DNA from: an uncultured Oribacterium sp.
Lineage (GTDB): Bacteria; Bacillota; Clostridia; Lachnospirales; Lachnospiraceae
Length of the DNA: 64,000 bases
Direction of reading: 5' to 3'
Assembly: GCA_934270345.1 (NCBI GenBank)
Contig: CAKQPT010000004.1
Span: 1-64,000 of the forward strand
A program made the position numbers and the translations under genes. The notes under the pieces were generated by a model that had not been told where the DNA came from, ran no database searches, and saw nothing but the letters and a program-made list of their open reading frames with translations. Positions 35,774 through 43,447 of this stretch are shown here, piece after piece (positions within the stretch are counted from its first letter, which is position 1; every line of letters starts with the position of its first letter).

Positions 35774-37105
35774 TTACTCCTTTTCTGCCGGCATATCAAA
35801 CTTCGTCTTGTCGGCGACGGCGATGTCCTCGCCGAGCTGCATCTCCATGAGGGTCAGCGGGGTCTCCGGGTCGGCGAGCATCGTGTGCTTCGCACCGCAC
35901 GGAATCGAGATCACGTCGCCGGCGCATACGCTGCGGGCTTCGTCCTCGACGATGGCAGTGCCACGGCCGTCGAGAACGGTCCAGATTTCGTTACGGGCGT
36001 GATGTGCGTGATAGCTCATGTGGGCACCCGGGCGCATCGCGATTTTCACGGTCATCGAGCCCTGGGAGACGTCGAGGATGCGGAAGTCGCCCCAGGATTT
36101 GCGGGCGAACATGATCTGATCCGGGAGCTGGTCCACATATGGCTTGATGCGGGCACTGGCTTCGAGGTTACTGACGAGGATCCCCTGCGGACTCGCAGAG
36201 ATCACCGCATGCTCGAGGCCCATCGCGAGGATCGGCACGCTCAGCTCGTTCACGATGTGGACGTCCTCACAGTGCTCGCCGAGGATGCCGTGGCCGATGA
36301 CCGGCTCAGACATCTCTTCGGTCAAGGTGTTCCAGGTGCCGAGGTCCTTCCACTCGCCGTGGAAGCACATCACCTGGATCTTCGCTTCATGCTCGACGAC
36401 AGCATAGTCGAAGCTGATTTTGCGGAGCTCGGCGTAATGGTCGAAGAGGGTCTGATAGTCGCTGGTGTCGAGGAGGGTGCGGACACGGTCCAGCACGTAG
36501 CCGAGCTTATAGGCGAAGACACCACCGTTCCAGAGGGCGCCCTGCTTCAGGTATTCGCGGGCGGTCGCCTCATCCGGCTTCTCCTTGAAGGTGCGGACGG
36601 TCGACACCGGGGCCTTCGCCTCCGGGATGATATAGCCGTACTTCTCGGATGGATAGGTCGGCTGGATGCCCATCAGGACGAGGTTTGCCTCGCCTCGATC
36701 CGCCTGCTCGGAGAGCGCCTTCAGCGCACGGAAATAGTCATCGTTTACATATGGGTCCACCGGGCAGACCACGACGGATTCGTCCGCCGGAACGTTACAC
36801 TTTTCGTGCAGGTAGGCACTCGCGAGGGCGATCGCCGGGAAGGTGTCCCGTCTCGTTGGTTCGACAGAGATATTCACGTCGGTGCCGAGCAGGTTCAGGA
36901 TGGAGGATACCTGGGTGCGGGAGGTCGCGATGGTGACACGCGCCTCCGGGTCCACGGTGCGGATCTGGCGGTAGACGCGCTCGATCATCGATTCATAGCT
37001 TCCGTCCGGGCGTTTGAAGAGCTTGATAAACTGCTTGGAGCGGATATCGTTGGAAAGTGGCCAGAGGCGCTTGCCGGAACCACCGGATAGTAAAATAATA
37101 TTCAT
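35774..37105 (-). CDS. Mannose-1-phosphate guanylyltransferase with cupin domain (ManC-like)
   Basis: A 443-residue enzyme expected to make GDP-mannose from GTP and mannose-1-phosphate. The N-terminal nucleotidyltransferase has LLSGGSGKRLWPLSND near residues 4-19; the C-terminal part (about 330-443) is a cupin (GAHMSYHAHHARNEIW), as in bifunctional ManC/AlgA proteins where it has isomerase activity. The start at 37105 is preferred over 37144 because AAGAAAGG lies just upstream and the family begins at this Met. Its stop is two bases before the phosphohexomutase start. Together they connect central metabolism to the surface-glycan genes. Confidence 0.88.
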   Translation of the reverse strand: MNIILLSGGSGKRLWPLSNDIRSKQFIKLFKRPDGSYESMIERVYRQIRTVDPEARVTIATSRTQVSSILNLLGTDVNISVEPTRRDTFPAIALASAYLHEKCNVPADESVVVCPVDPYVNDDYFRALKALSEQADRGEANLVLMGIQPTYPSEKYGYIIPEAKAPVSTVRTFKEKPDEATAREYLKQGALWNGGVFAYKLGYVLDRVRTLLDTSDYQTLFDHYAELRKISFDYAVVEHEAKIQVMCFHGEWKDLGTWNTLTEEMSEPVIGHGILGEHCEDVHIVNELSVPILAMGLEHAVISASPQGILVSNLEASARIKPYVDQLPDQIMFARKSWGDFRILDVSQGSMTVKIAMRPGAHMSYHAHHARNEIWTVLDGRGTAIVEDEARSVCAGDVISIPCGAKHTMLADPETPLTLMEMQLGEDIAVADKTKFDMPAEKE

Positions 37106-37702
37106 AGCTTTGCCTTTCTTAAAAACACGACAGTATTCTAGCATACTCGCGGGGTTTCGACTAGATGGGCACCGTGTTGACCGGGGACCCGGAGGGCCGG
37201 CAACCGAAGCACAGTACTGCGAGACCGGAAAACTCTAAGTCGGGGACCCTAAGCGGCACTAGGCCCTCTGCAATCACTGAGTTTTCTTTATGAAAACTCA
37301 GCGTTGCAGAGGGTTCCAAGGAGAGATAACACCAAGTGCCGCTAAGGGAACCCGACTTGATTTTTCACGGTCTCTTCGTATGGCTTCGGTTGCCGGTCCT
37401 CCGGGTCCCTGGCCTGAACTACGAGACAGAATCCGTCAACTCACAGTGGTTTGAGATTTGCATGTGCACTATGCTGCAAATAAATCAGATGTTTTGTGAA
37501 ATAAGAACAGCGGTTACACGATTCTGTCTTTTTCAGTCTCTGTTTTCTGAAGTTTTACCACTATTTAATATTTCATTCTTGCGGTTTTCTAAGCTTCATG
37601 CGTACGGCTTCTAGTCTGTCCTGGGACTATAGTCCACTTAACGACTATAGGCGATTCGTGGGGTCTCCTCTATACTCGGGCTATACCAAACGCGGAGGCC
37701 AC
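37106..37702. other. Gene-free 0.6-kb region between sugar-nucleotide genes and the Tad cluster
   Basis: The first half is filled by palindrome D (listed separately). The rest (37410-37702) is AT-richer and holds the upstream region of the Tad operon. A 92-codon open frame at 37336-37614 crosses the palindrome and looks spurious. No clear promoter consensus was settled on. Confidence 0.5.
37183..37409. repeat. Palindrome D: 227-bp nested inverted repeat
   Basis: The outer arms match over 27 bases with one mismatch (GGGACCCGGAGGGCCGG onward from 37184, with the complement ending at 37409). Moving inward, further pairs occur: GAGACCG/CGGTCTC, AAGTCGGG/CCCGACTT, CCCTAAGCGGCACT/AGTGCCGCTAAGGG, CCCTCTGCA/TGCAGAGGG, and CTGAGTTTTC/GAAAACTCAG at the tip. 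As RNA it would fold into one very long hairpin. The right side contains CTCTTCGTATGGC, shared with the copy near 63.7 kb. Confidence 0.85.
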
Positions 37703-38176
37703 ATGACAGTATCTCAGCTTATCCTCCTGCAGTGTCTGACCATCGCTGCGGGCTATGATCTACGAGAGCGGCGTATCCCTCATGCGCTGATCTACACCTA
37801 TTTATGTTCTGGTTATTTCCTTTCATACAGGGGCACCCTGACGCTGTCGGCGTGCTTCTTCTGCTCCGGCGGAAGGGGTGTCTCCTATCTTCTTCGCTAC
37901 TTCCTCGCGCTCGTCATGTTTCGTGTCCTGGCCTCACTGACCCATGCAGGTGGTGGAGACGCGCGACTGATGGCACTGGTGATCGCATGGTGCGGTGTCG
38001 ATGCCGGATGTCGGCTTCTGCTGCCGGGGCTCGTGTTGGCACTGCTATATCTTCTATGGATCAGAACAGATTCCGGCAGGTGGAGGCTTCAGGAGCGGCC
38101 AATGCTTCCGTCGCTGCCTCTGGCCCTCCCACTGCTTCTCGGTGCGATTCCGGGACTGATCTTCTCTCCCGCGTAG
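37703..38176 (+). CDS. Prepilin peptidase, CpaA/TadV-like (first copy)
   Basis: A 157-residue integral membrane aspartic protease of the A24 (type IV prepilin peptidase) family, lacking the N-methylase domain as in TadV/CpaA. The two catalytic aspartates are visible: YDLRERRIPH near the N-terminus and GGGDARL in the middle. About five or six hydrophobic helices surround them. The start at 37703 is set by GGAGG four bases upstream; the longer open frame has no membrane-compatible leader. It opens the Tad pilus cluster and would cleave the Flp-type prepilin at 43.1 kb. A second family member is present at 46.5 kb. Confidence 0.85.
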   Translation: MTVSQLILLQCLTIAAGYDLRERRIPHALIYTYLCSGYFLSYRGTLTLSACFFCSGGRGVSYLLRYFLALVMFRVLASLTHAGGGDARLMALVIAWCGVDAGCRLLLPGLVLALLYLLWIRTDSGRWRLQERPMLPSLPLALPLLLGAIPGLIFSPA

Positions 38177-38240
38177 TACGGTTCATTTCCCTACCCCTGA
38201 ACCCTGAGCCGGCGAGGCGGGAGATACTCTTTAAAAAATA

Positions 38241-38315
38241 TTCAGCTAAGGGGACCCCGGAGGAGTGGCCACGGAGGCATAGTACTCCGGCCCCGCCCTG
38301 AACTGTAACTTCAGA
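38241..38315. repeat. Palindromic element E between Tad genes
   Basis: TTCAGCTAAGGGGACCCCGG at the left and CCGGCCCCGCCCTGAACTG toward the right are related to the ends and core of elements A and D; CCGGAG/CTCCGG pair inside. AAAAATA lies just outside both proposed ends (38234-38240 and 38316-38322), which could be a target duplication or chance in A-rich DNA. Confidence 0.55.
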
Positions 38316-38348
38316 AAAATAATTAATTTGGATGGAAGGGAGGCTTCT

Positions 38349-39392
38349 ATGAATCAGATTCTCGCACTGCTGGAACAGGATCCCAGCTACTGTGAACGTT
38401 TTTTGAAGTATGCGTCTTCGCGGACGGAGTGTCCGTTTACCGTCTATACCTTTCAGACCGTGACGGAGCTGCAGCGTTTCGCACACCAGAACGACATCGA
38501 TCTGCTGCTGAGTGACGCGCAGGCAGCCGGGGAAGAAGAGCTCGAGAAGCTCCCGGTGCATACACGGGTCGAGCTTACGGAGGAGCCGATGGGTGAGAAG
38601 CAGACGCTCGCCGGCGCTCGTTCGGATGCGCCACACAAAATCTATAAGTATCAGTCCGGGGAGAAGATCCTGCATGAGCTCGTCTCGAGCTACCAGCTCT
38701 CGAAGAAGGCAGAGCCGAAGAATCGGCAGGGACTCGCCAGGCTGTACCTCGTATACAGTCCGATCGGGCGTTCCGGGAAGACCTGCTTCGCCGAGAGTCT
38801 CACGAAAACACTGCAAAAGGATATGCGGGCACTCTACATCAGCCTCGAGGAGGTATCGGCGCGGGCCGATGCCTCGATGCAGAACGGAAGCGGCTCCCTC
38901 AGCGATGCGCTCTACTTCTACAAGAAGGAGCGGCTGGATGCCGAGCGGCTGCGCGCGATGATCTCGCGTGCCGACGGTATGGACTTCATCCCGCCGGTCC
39001 GGTCCCCGGAGGATATCGCGACGCTGCGGGATACGGAGCTGCCACAGTTTATTCAGGCCCTGCGCGTATCGGTCGACTACGATGCCATCGTCCTCGACAC
39101 CGACAGCATCCTGAGCCGCGTGGAGGGCATCCTTCCGCAGGCCGACTGGATCTTCATGCCGGTCACCGACCAGCCTGCGCACTACCGTAAGCTGTCCGCC
39201 CTGGAGCATTATCTCTCCGGTTCTCCGCATCGCGCCGCACTCGACCGCATCGTGAAGCTCATTGTACCGCTGGAGCATATGGGATACTCCGAAGCAGAGA
39301 ACGCGGAGCGGCTGTCCGAATTCACCGCGGCGGTCATACGAAACTACCTCTACGATGCCGAGCCGCGGAGTGCCATCCGTCCGAATGCATGA
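38349..39392 (+). CDS. TadZ/CpaE-like pilus assembly ATPase
   Basis: A 347-residue cytosolic protein. The first 110 residues look receiver-like without clear phosphorylation residues (NQILALLEQDPSYCERFLKY, then DIDLLLSDAQ). The rest is a MinD/ParA-like ATPase with a Walker A LVYSPIGRSGKTCFAESL and a Walker B-like DAIVLDTDS. In Tad systems this protein positions the assembly machine at the cell pole or membrane. GGGAGG lies six bases before the ATG at 38349, which is preferred over an upstream in-frame ATG at 38328. It precedes the TadA motor gene. Confidence 0.82.
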   Translation: MNQILALLEQDPSYCERFLKYASSRTECPFTVYTFQTVTELQRFAHQNDIDLLLSDAQAAGEEELEKLPVHTRVELTEEPMGEKQTLAGARSDAPHKIYKYQSGEKILHELVSSYQLSKKAEPKNRQGLARLYLVYSPIGRSGKTCFAESLTKTLQKDMRALYISLEEVSARADASMQNGSGSLSDALYFYKKERLDAERLRAMISRADGMDFIPPVRSPEDIATLRDTELPQFIQALRVSVDYDAIVLDTDSILSRVEGILPQADWIFMPVTDQPAHYRKLSALEHYLSGSPHRAALDRIVKLIVPLEHMGYSEAENAERLSEFTAAVIRNYLYDAEPRSAIRPNA

Positions 39393-39504
39393 GTTCCACG
39401 GTACCCTGCGAACATATATGGAGAGCGGGCAGAACGCAACGCTCAAACCATATGAAAAAGGGAGCGGGCATCACAACTCTATCAGACAAAAGGAAATATT
39501 CCGT

Positions 39505-40686
39505 ATGAACACAATCATGGATCAGACTGAACTGAAGAAGGAACTGAAGCAGCAGCTGCTCGCCGGACTCGAGGAGCAGCGGAGCTTTAGCGATGCGGAG
39601 CTGTATGAGCGCATCGACGAGCTCCTCTTCCGGCATCCGGAGCTCTGCCTCCGGGACAAGCTCTATCTGCGCGATGCTGTCTTCAACAGCTTCCGTCGTC
39701 TCGATGTGCTTTCCGAGGTGCTCGATAACGCCGAGGTCACGGAAATCATGATCAACTCCGAGCAGGAGATCTTCATCGAGCGCAGCGGGCACATGCAGCG
39801 CTGGGAGCGGAGCTTCGAATCCCGGGCGCAGCTCGAGGAGCTGATTCAGAGCATCGTCAGCCGCATCAACCGCGTGGTCAATACCAGTACGCCGATCGTC
39901 GATGCCCGTCTCGAGGATGGCTCGCGTGTTCATGTCGTCCTGCCGCCGATCGCACTGAAGGGACCGACGGTCACCATCCGAAAGTTCCCGGAGCCGATCA
40001 CCCTCGAAAAGCTGATCCTCTACGACTCCCTGACGCAGGACGCCGCCGACTTTCTGATTTCGCTCGTAAAGGCACGCTACAACATCTTCATTTCCGGGGG
40101 CACCAACTCCGGAAAAACCACCTTTCTAAATGCACTTAGCCAGTACATCCCGTCGGATGAGCGGGTCATCACGATCGAGGACTCCGCCGAGCTCCAGATC
40201 CGGAACGTACCGAACCTCGTCTCCCTCGAAACGCGAAACGCGAACGCAGAGGGCGAAGGCGAGATCAGCATGCAGAACCTGATCAAGGCGTCCCTCCGCA
40301 TGTCGCCGGACCGCATCATCGTCGGCGAGGTGCGAGGAAAGGAAACACTCGACATGCTGAACGCTATGAATACCGGACATGACGGCAGCCTGTCCACCGG
40401 CCACGCGAATTCCGCCCAGGATATGCTCCGCCGTATGCAGACCATGGTGCTGCAGGGCGCGGACCTTCCGCTGCCGGCAATCCGCAGCATGATTGAGTCG
40501 GCACTCGACATCATCGTTCACTTAGGACGTACCCGTGATCATAAACGACGGGTACTTGAAATATCGGAGGTCATCGGCATTGAACATGACGAAATCAAAC
40601 TTAAGCCACTGTATAAATTCGATGGTCAGAAGCTTGAAAAGCTTGCGGATCTCACGTCCCGACAAAAGCTCCTCGACCGATTATAA
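39505..40686 (+). CDS. tadA: Tad secretion motor ATPase TadA/CpaF
   Basis: A 393-residue hexameric ATPase of the GspE/VirB11 superfamily, powering Flp pilus assembly. An N-terminal helical domain (about 1-85) leads to the CpaF core: VTEIMINSEQEIFIER, Walker A ISGGTNSGKTTFLNAL, the Asp box ITIEDSAELQI, and Walker B DRIIVGEVRGKETLDMLNAMNTGHDGSLSTGHANS. The start at 39505 is chosen because AGGA lies ten bases upstream and the domain begins directly after; the open frame runs further upstream inside tadZ, which would be unlikely coding. It is followed by tadB, whose start overlaps the end of this gene. Confidence 0.94.
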   Translation: MNTIMDQTELKKELKQQLLAGLEEQRSFSDAELYERIDELLFRHPELCLRDKLYLRDAVFNSFRRLDVLSEVLDNAEVTEIMINSEQEIFIERSGHMQRWERSFESRAQLEELIQSIVSRINRVVNTSTPIVDARLEDGSRVHVVLPPIALKGPTVTIRKFPEPITLEKLILYDSLTQDAADFLISLVKARYNIFISGGTNSGKTTFLNALSQYIPSDERVITIEDSAELQIRNVPNLVSLETRNANAEGEGEISMQNLIKASLRMSPDRIIVGEVRGKETLDMLNAMNTGHDGSLSTGHANSAQDMLRRMQTMVLQGADLPLPAIRSMIESALDIIVHLGRTRDHKRRVLEISEVIGIEHDEIKLKPLYKFDGQKLEKLADLTSRQKLLDRL

Positions 40687-41413
40687 CGAGTATGTCCTGA
40701 CGCCGCTCGAGTATCTCCGCCTCTTCATCACGGCACTGCTCGCGGATATGCTGGTCGCCTATACCTTTTACCAGAGCCGCCGCGTACTGCTCGTCACACT
40801 GCCGCTCTGTCTGCTGTATCCCTTCACCTGCCGGAAGGCGCTCTGTGAAAAGCGGCGACAGCAGCTGCTGATGGAGTTTAAAGAGTCCCTTTCGATTCTT
40901 TCCTCCTTCTTAAGTGCCGGCTACTCCACAGAAAATGCCTTCCGGGCCTCCATCGGCGAGCTCGCGCATCTCTTTTCCCCGGACGCGATGATCGTGCGGG
41001 AGTTCGAGCAGATCGTGCACGGCATGAGCCTGCATACACCGGTCGAGGTGCTGCTCGCGGACTTCGCCTACCGTTCCGGTCTCGAGGACGTCGCAAACTT
41101 CGCGGAGGTGTTTGCGGTCGCGAAGAAAAACGGCGGTCAGCTCGTGAAGATCATCGCCCACACGGCCTCGGTCATCCGGGACAAGGTGCAGATCTCCGAG
41201 GAGATCCTCACGATGAACGCCGCCAAACGCTATGAGCAGCGGGTCATGAACCTCGTCCCGTTCCTCATCATCCTGTATATGAACTTCAGCTCGCCGGAGT
41301 TTTTCCGGACCCTGTACACGACGGTGCTCGGGCGCATCACCATGACGCTCTGTCTCCTGCTGTATGTCCTGTCCGTCTGGCTCGCCGGACGCATCATGGA
41401 CATCGAGGTGTAG
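40580..41413 (+). CDS. TadB-like type II secretion F-family membrane protein
   Basis: A 277-residue inner-membrane platform protein for Flp pilus assembly. Two hydrophobic helices near the N-terminus, a cytosolic four-helix F domain (LMEFKESLSILSSFLSAGYSTENAF to KVQISEEILTMNAAKRYEQRVM), and two C-terminal helices match TadB. The TTG at 40580 is proposed as start because GGAGG lies nine bases upstream; ATG codons at 40586 and 40622 are alternatives with poorer sites. In every case the gene overlaps tadA by 65-107 bases, which suggests tight coupling. It ends two bases before the TadC-like gene. Confidence 0.82.
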   Translation: MNMTKSNLSHCINSMVRSLKSLRISRPDKSSSTDYNEYVLTPLEYLRLFITALLADMLVAYTFYQSRRVLLVTLPLCLLYPFTCRKALCEKRRQQLLMEFKESLSILSSFLSAGYSTENAFRASIGELAHLFSPDAMIVREFEQIVHGMSLHTPVEVLLADFAYRSGLEDVANFAEVFAVAKKNGGQLVKIIAHTASVIRDKVQISEEILTMNAAKRYEQRVMNLVPFLIILYMNFSSPEFFRTLYTTVLGRITMTLCLLLYVLSVWLAGRIMDIEV

Positions 41414-41415
41414 CC

Positions 41416-42954
41416 ATGAGGACACGACATTCTCTGCGTCACACACTCGAAAAGACGCTGCGGCCGTATCTTCAGAAGCTCCGACAGCAGGCACAGGCGA
41501 CCCCCGCCGAGATCCGGAAGCAGATGCTGCTCTGCATCAGCGCCTCCCTGCTCCTGACGATCCTGGTCTTTTTCCTGGGGCTTCAGGACGGCACGCTGAA
41601 GGAAGGCTTCCGCCTGCCACGAAGCGGCTATGGCGGGCAGAAGCAGTACATCACCCTGGAGGTTTCCGGGCTCACGGAGGATACATCGGTTCCGCTCGAT
41701 ATCACGGTCAGTCCGAAGCGTTACACCGAGGAGGAGGCGGATGCGGTCTTCCGTGAGATCTATGACCAGCTCGAGGAGCTCGTGGTCGCGGAGGGTGAAA
41801 GCTTCGCGAATCTCCAGCACGATCTCCATCTTATGACGAAGCTCCCGAAGTACGGTGTGCAGCTCTCCTGGGACTTCTACCCGGAGCTGGATCCGGCGAT
41901 GGCCGCCGGTTCCGTGCCGCAGGATGACGATGCTTCGGCAGAGGCACTGGCCGAAGACGAGGCGCCGTCCGACGAGGATACCCTGCCAGAAGATGCGGAC
42001 GCTGCGGCGATCGCGATGGCTGAGCAGCGGGAAGCCGCGCGGGCCTACTACCGGAAATACCGTCACCTGATGGACAGCGACGGCACCCTGCATAACGAGA
42101 CGCTGGCGCCCGGCACCGTGGTGACCGGCTATCTGTCCCTCATCATGAGTACGGACATCGTGCCGAAGAGTGCCGAAGGGGAGACGAAGTATCTGAAAAC
42201 GCAGTACCACTCGACACCGTACCGGATCTATGTCGGGATCGTCCCACGGGCGCTGTCCCGCTATGAGTCCCTGCTGCTCCAGCTGCAGCAGGCCATCACC
42301 GCGGAGGACGAGGGCAGTCTCGGCGAGAATATGCTCTCCCTGCCGACGGAAATCGACGGTCAGCGTATCTACTACAGTGAGCACGAGGACCGGAGCTATC
42401 TTCTGCTGCCGCTGCTCGGTGTCGTCGCCGCCATGGCCATCTACATGCGCCAGGGGCAGGCGCGCCGGACGGAAAAGAAACAGCGGGAGGCGCTTCTGAT
42501 GCTGGACTACTCCGAGCTGGTATCGAAGCTCATGGTCTACATCGGTGCCGGCCTCACGGTTCGCAATGCCCTGGAAACCATCTCACAGCATTTCGATGCG
42601 CTCATCGCACGCGGCATCAAGGCGGACCGACCGCTCTACCAGGAGCTCCGCACGATGGTCATCCAGTTCCGACGCAACATGCCGGAATCGGAGATCTATC
42701 TTTCCTTCGGACGGCGGGTGAATCTGAAGCCGTATACGAAGCTCGTCAGTCTCATCGAGCAGAACCGGATGAACGGCGCACGGAATCTCCGCGTCCTACT
42801 GGAGCTCGAGATGGAGGACGCCTTCGAGCAGCGGAAAACGACCGCCCGGCGCCTCGGCGAGGAGGCCGGCACGAAGCTGCTGCTCCCGCTGTTTATCATG
42901 CTCGGCATCGTGATGATCATCGTCATCGTGCCGGCCATGAGTGCTCTCGGGTGA
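41416..42954 (+). CDS. TadC-like platform protein with a large extracytoplasmic domain
   Basis: A 512-residue protein. After one N-terminal helix (about 38-57) comes a soluble region of roughly 270 residues (ITLEVSGL, a calponin-like set of helices, and an Asp/Glu/Ala-rich stretch from DDDASAEALAEDEAPSDED). A second helix (about 330-350) leads to a single F domain (ALLMLDYSELVSKLMVYIGAGLTVRNALE) and a last helix (LLPLFIMLGIVMIIVIVPAMSAL). The last part is TadC-like, but ordinary TadC is about 300 residues and lacks the big insert. The insert probably faces outside and may contact the growing pilus; this is inference. It lies directly downstream of tadB. Confidence 0.8.
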   Translation: MRTRHSLRHTLEKTLRPYLQKLRQQAQATPAEIRKQMLLCISASLLLTILVFFLGLQDGTLKEGFRLPRSGYGGQKQYITLEVSGLTEDTSVPLDITVSPKRYTEEEADAVFREIYDQLEELVVAEGESFANLQHDLHLMTKLPKYGVQLSWDFYPELDPAMAAGSVPQDDDASAEALAEDEAPSDEDTLPEDADAAAIAMAEQREAARAYYRKYRHLMDSDGTLHNETLAPGTVVTGYLSLIMSTDIVPKSAEGETKYLKTQYHSTPYRIYVGIVPRALSRYESLLLQLQQAITAEDEGSLGENMLSLPTEIDGQRIYYSEHEDRSYLLLPLLGVVAAMAIYMRQGQARRTEKKQREALLMLDYSELVSKLMVYIGAGLTVRNALETISQHFDALIARGIKADRPLYQELRTMVIQFRRNMPESEIYLSFGRRVNLKPYTKLVSLIEQNRMNGARNLRVLLELEMEDAFEQRKTTARRLGEEAGTKLLLPLFIMLGIVMIIVIVPAMSALG

Positions 42955-43070
42955 GCACGGCAATGAACACTGTGCCGTCACGTACCTGATCAGCATACAT
43001 GATGATGTTCTCTGCACTGATCAGACAGACACTATTTACTTACCATCATACTGAACTATCTATCTGCGTG

Positions 43071-43103
43071 GCATCCTGTCCCGGCGTATGACCGGAAGGA
43101 TGC
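43071..43103. repeat. Hairpin upstream of the pilin gene
   Basis: GCATCCT (43071-43077) pairs with AGGATGC (43097-43103), with CCGG/CCGG inside. It lies 38 bases before the pilin start in a 187-base gap and may stabilise the pilin mRNA, which usually must be more abundant than the assembly genes. Confidence 0.45.
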
Positions 43104-43141
43104 TCCGCCCCACACGAGGCGAGGCCTCAGGAGGAAAAATC

Positions 43142-43447
43142 ATGACAACAAGCTTCACTATGTTCCCAACTGCTGCCGGCATGCTGCCGCACACGATGCT
43201 CGATACGGTCTTCGGCGTCCTGCACCGCCTGTACGATCAGTTCCTGTTTGCCTGGATGCTGTTCATCACGGGCTGCCGGAAGGGCCTGCGCGCACTGCTC
43301 CAGGATGATTCCGGCATCGGCACCATCGAGCTCGTCCTGATCCTCGTCGTACTGATCGCGCTCGTCCTGATCTTTAAGGATCGTATCAAGGCGCTGCTCA
43401 ATGACATCTTCGATCAGATCGAAAGCTCCGCAAGCAGCGTGTACTGA
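43142..43447 (+). CDS. Flp-type class III pilin precursor
   Basis: A 101-residue prepilin. The C-terminal half carries the pilin signature: a likely prepilin cleavage after Gly in DDSG-IGTIELVLILVVLIALVLIF, with Glu at position +5, then a short amphipathic tail (KDRIKALLNDIFDQIESSASSVY). The leader is unusually long (about 57 residues), containing an amphipathic segment and Cys, whereas typical Flp leaders have about 10-30 residues. AGGAGG lies seven bases before the ATG at 43142; an earlier in-frame ATG at 43088 lacks such a site. It overlaps the next gene by one base (TGATG). It would be processed by one of the two A24 peptidases. Confidence 0.8.
   Translation: MTTSFTMFPTAAGMLPHTMLDTVFGVLHRLYDQFLFAWMLFITGCRKGLRALLQDDSGIGTIELVLILVVLIALVLIFKDRIKALLNDIFDQIESSASSVY

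Noticed and set aside
37336-37614. A 92-codon frame after palindrome D
   Set aside because: It begins within the palindrome and its product is irregular, without a family or ribosome site.
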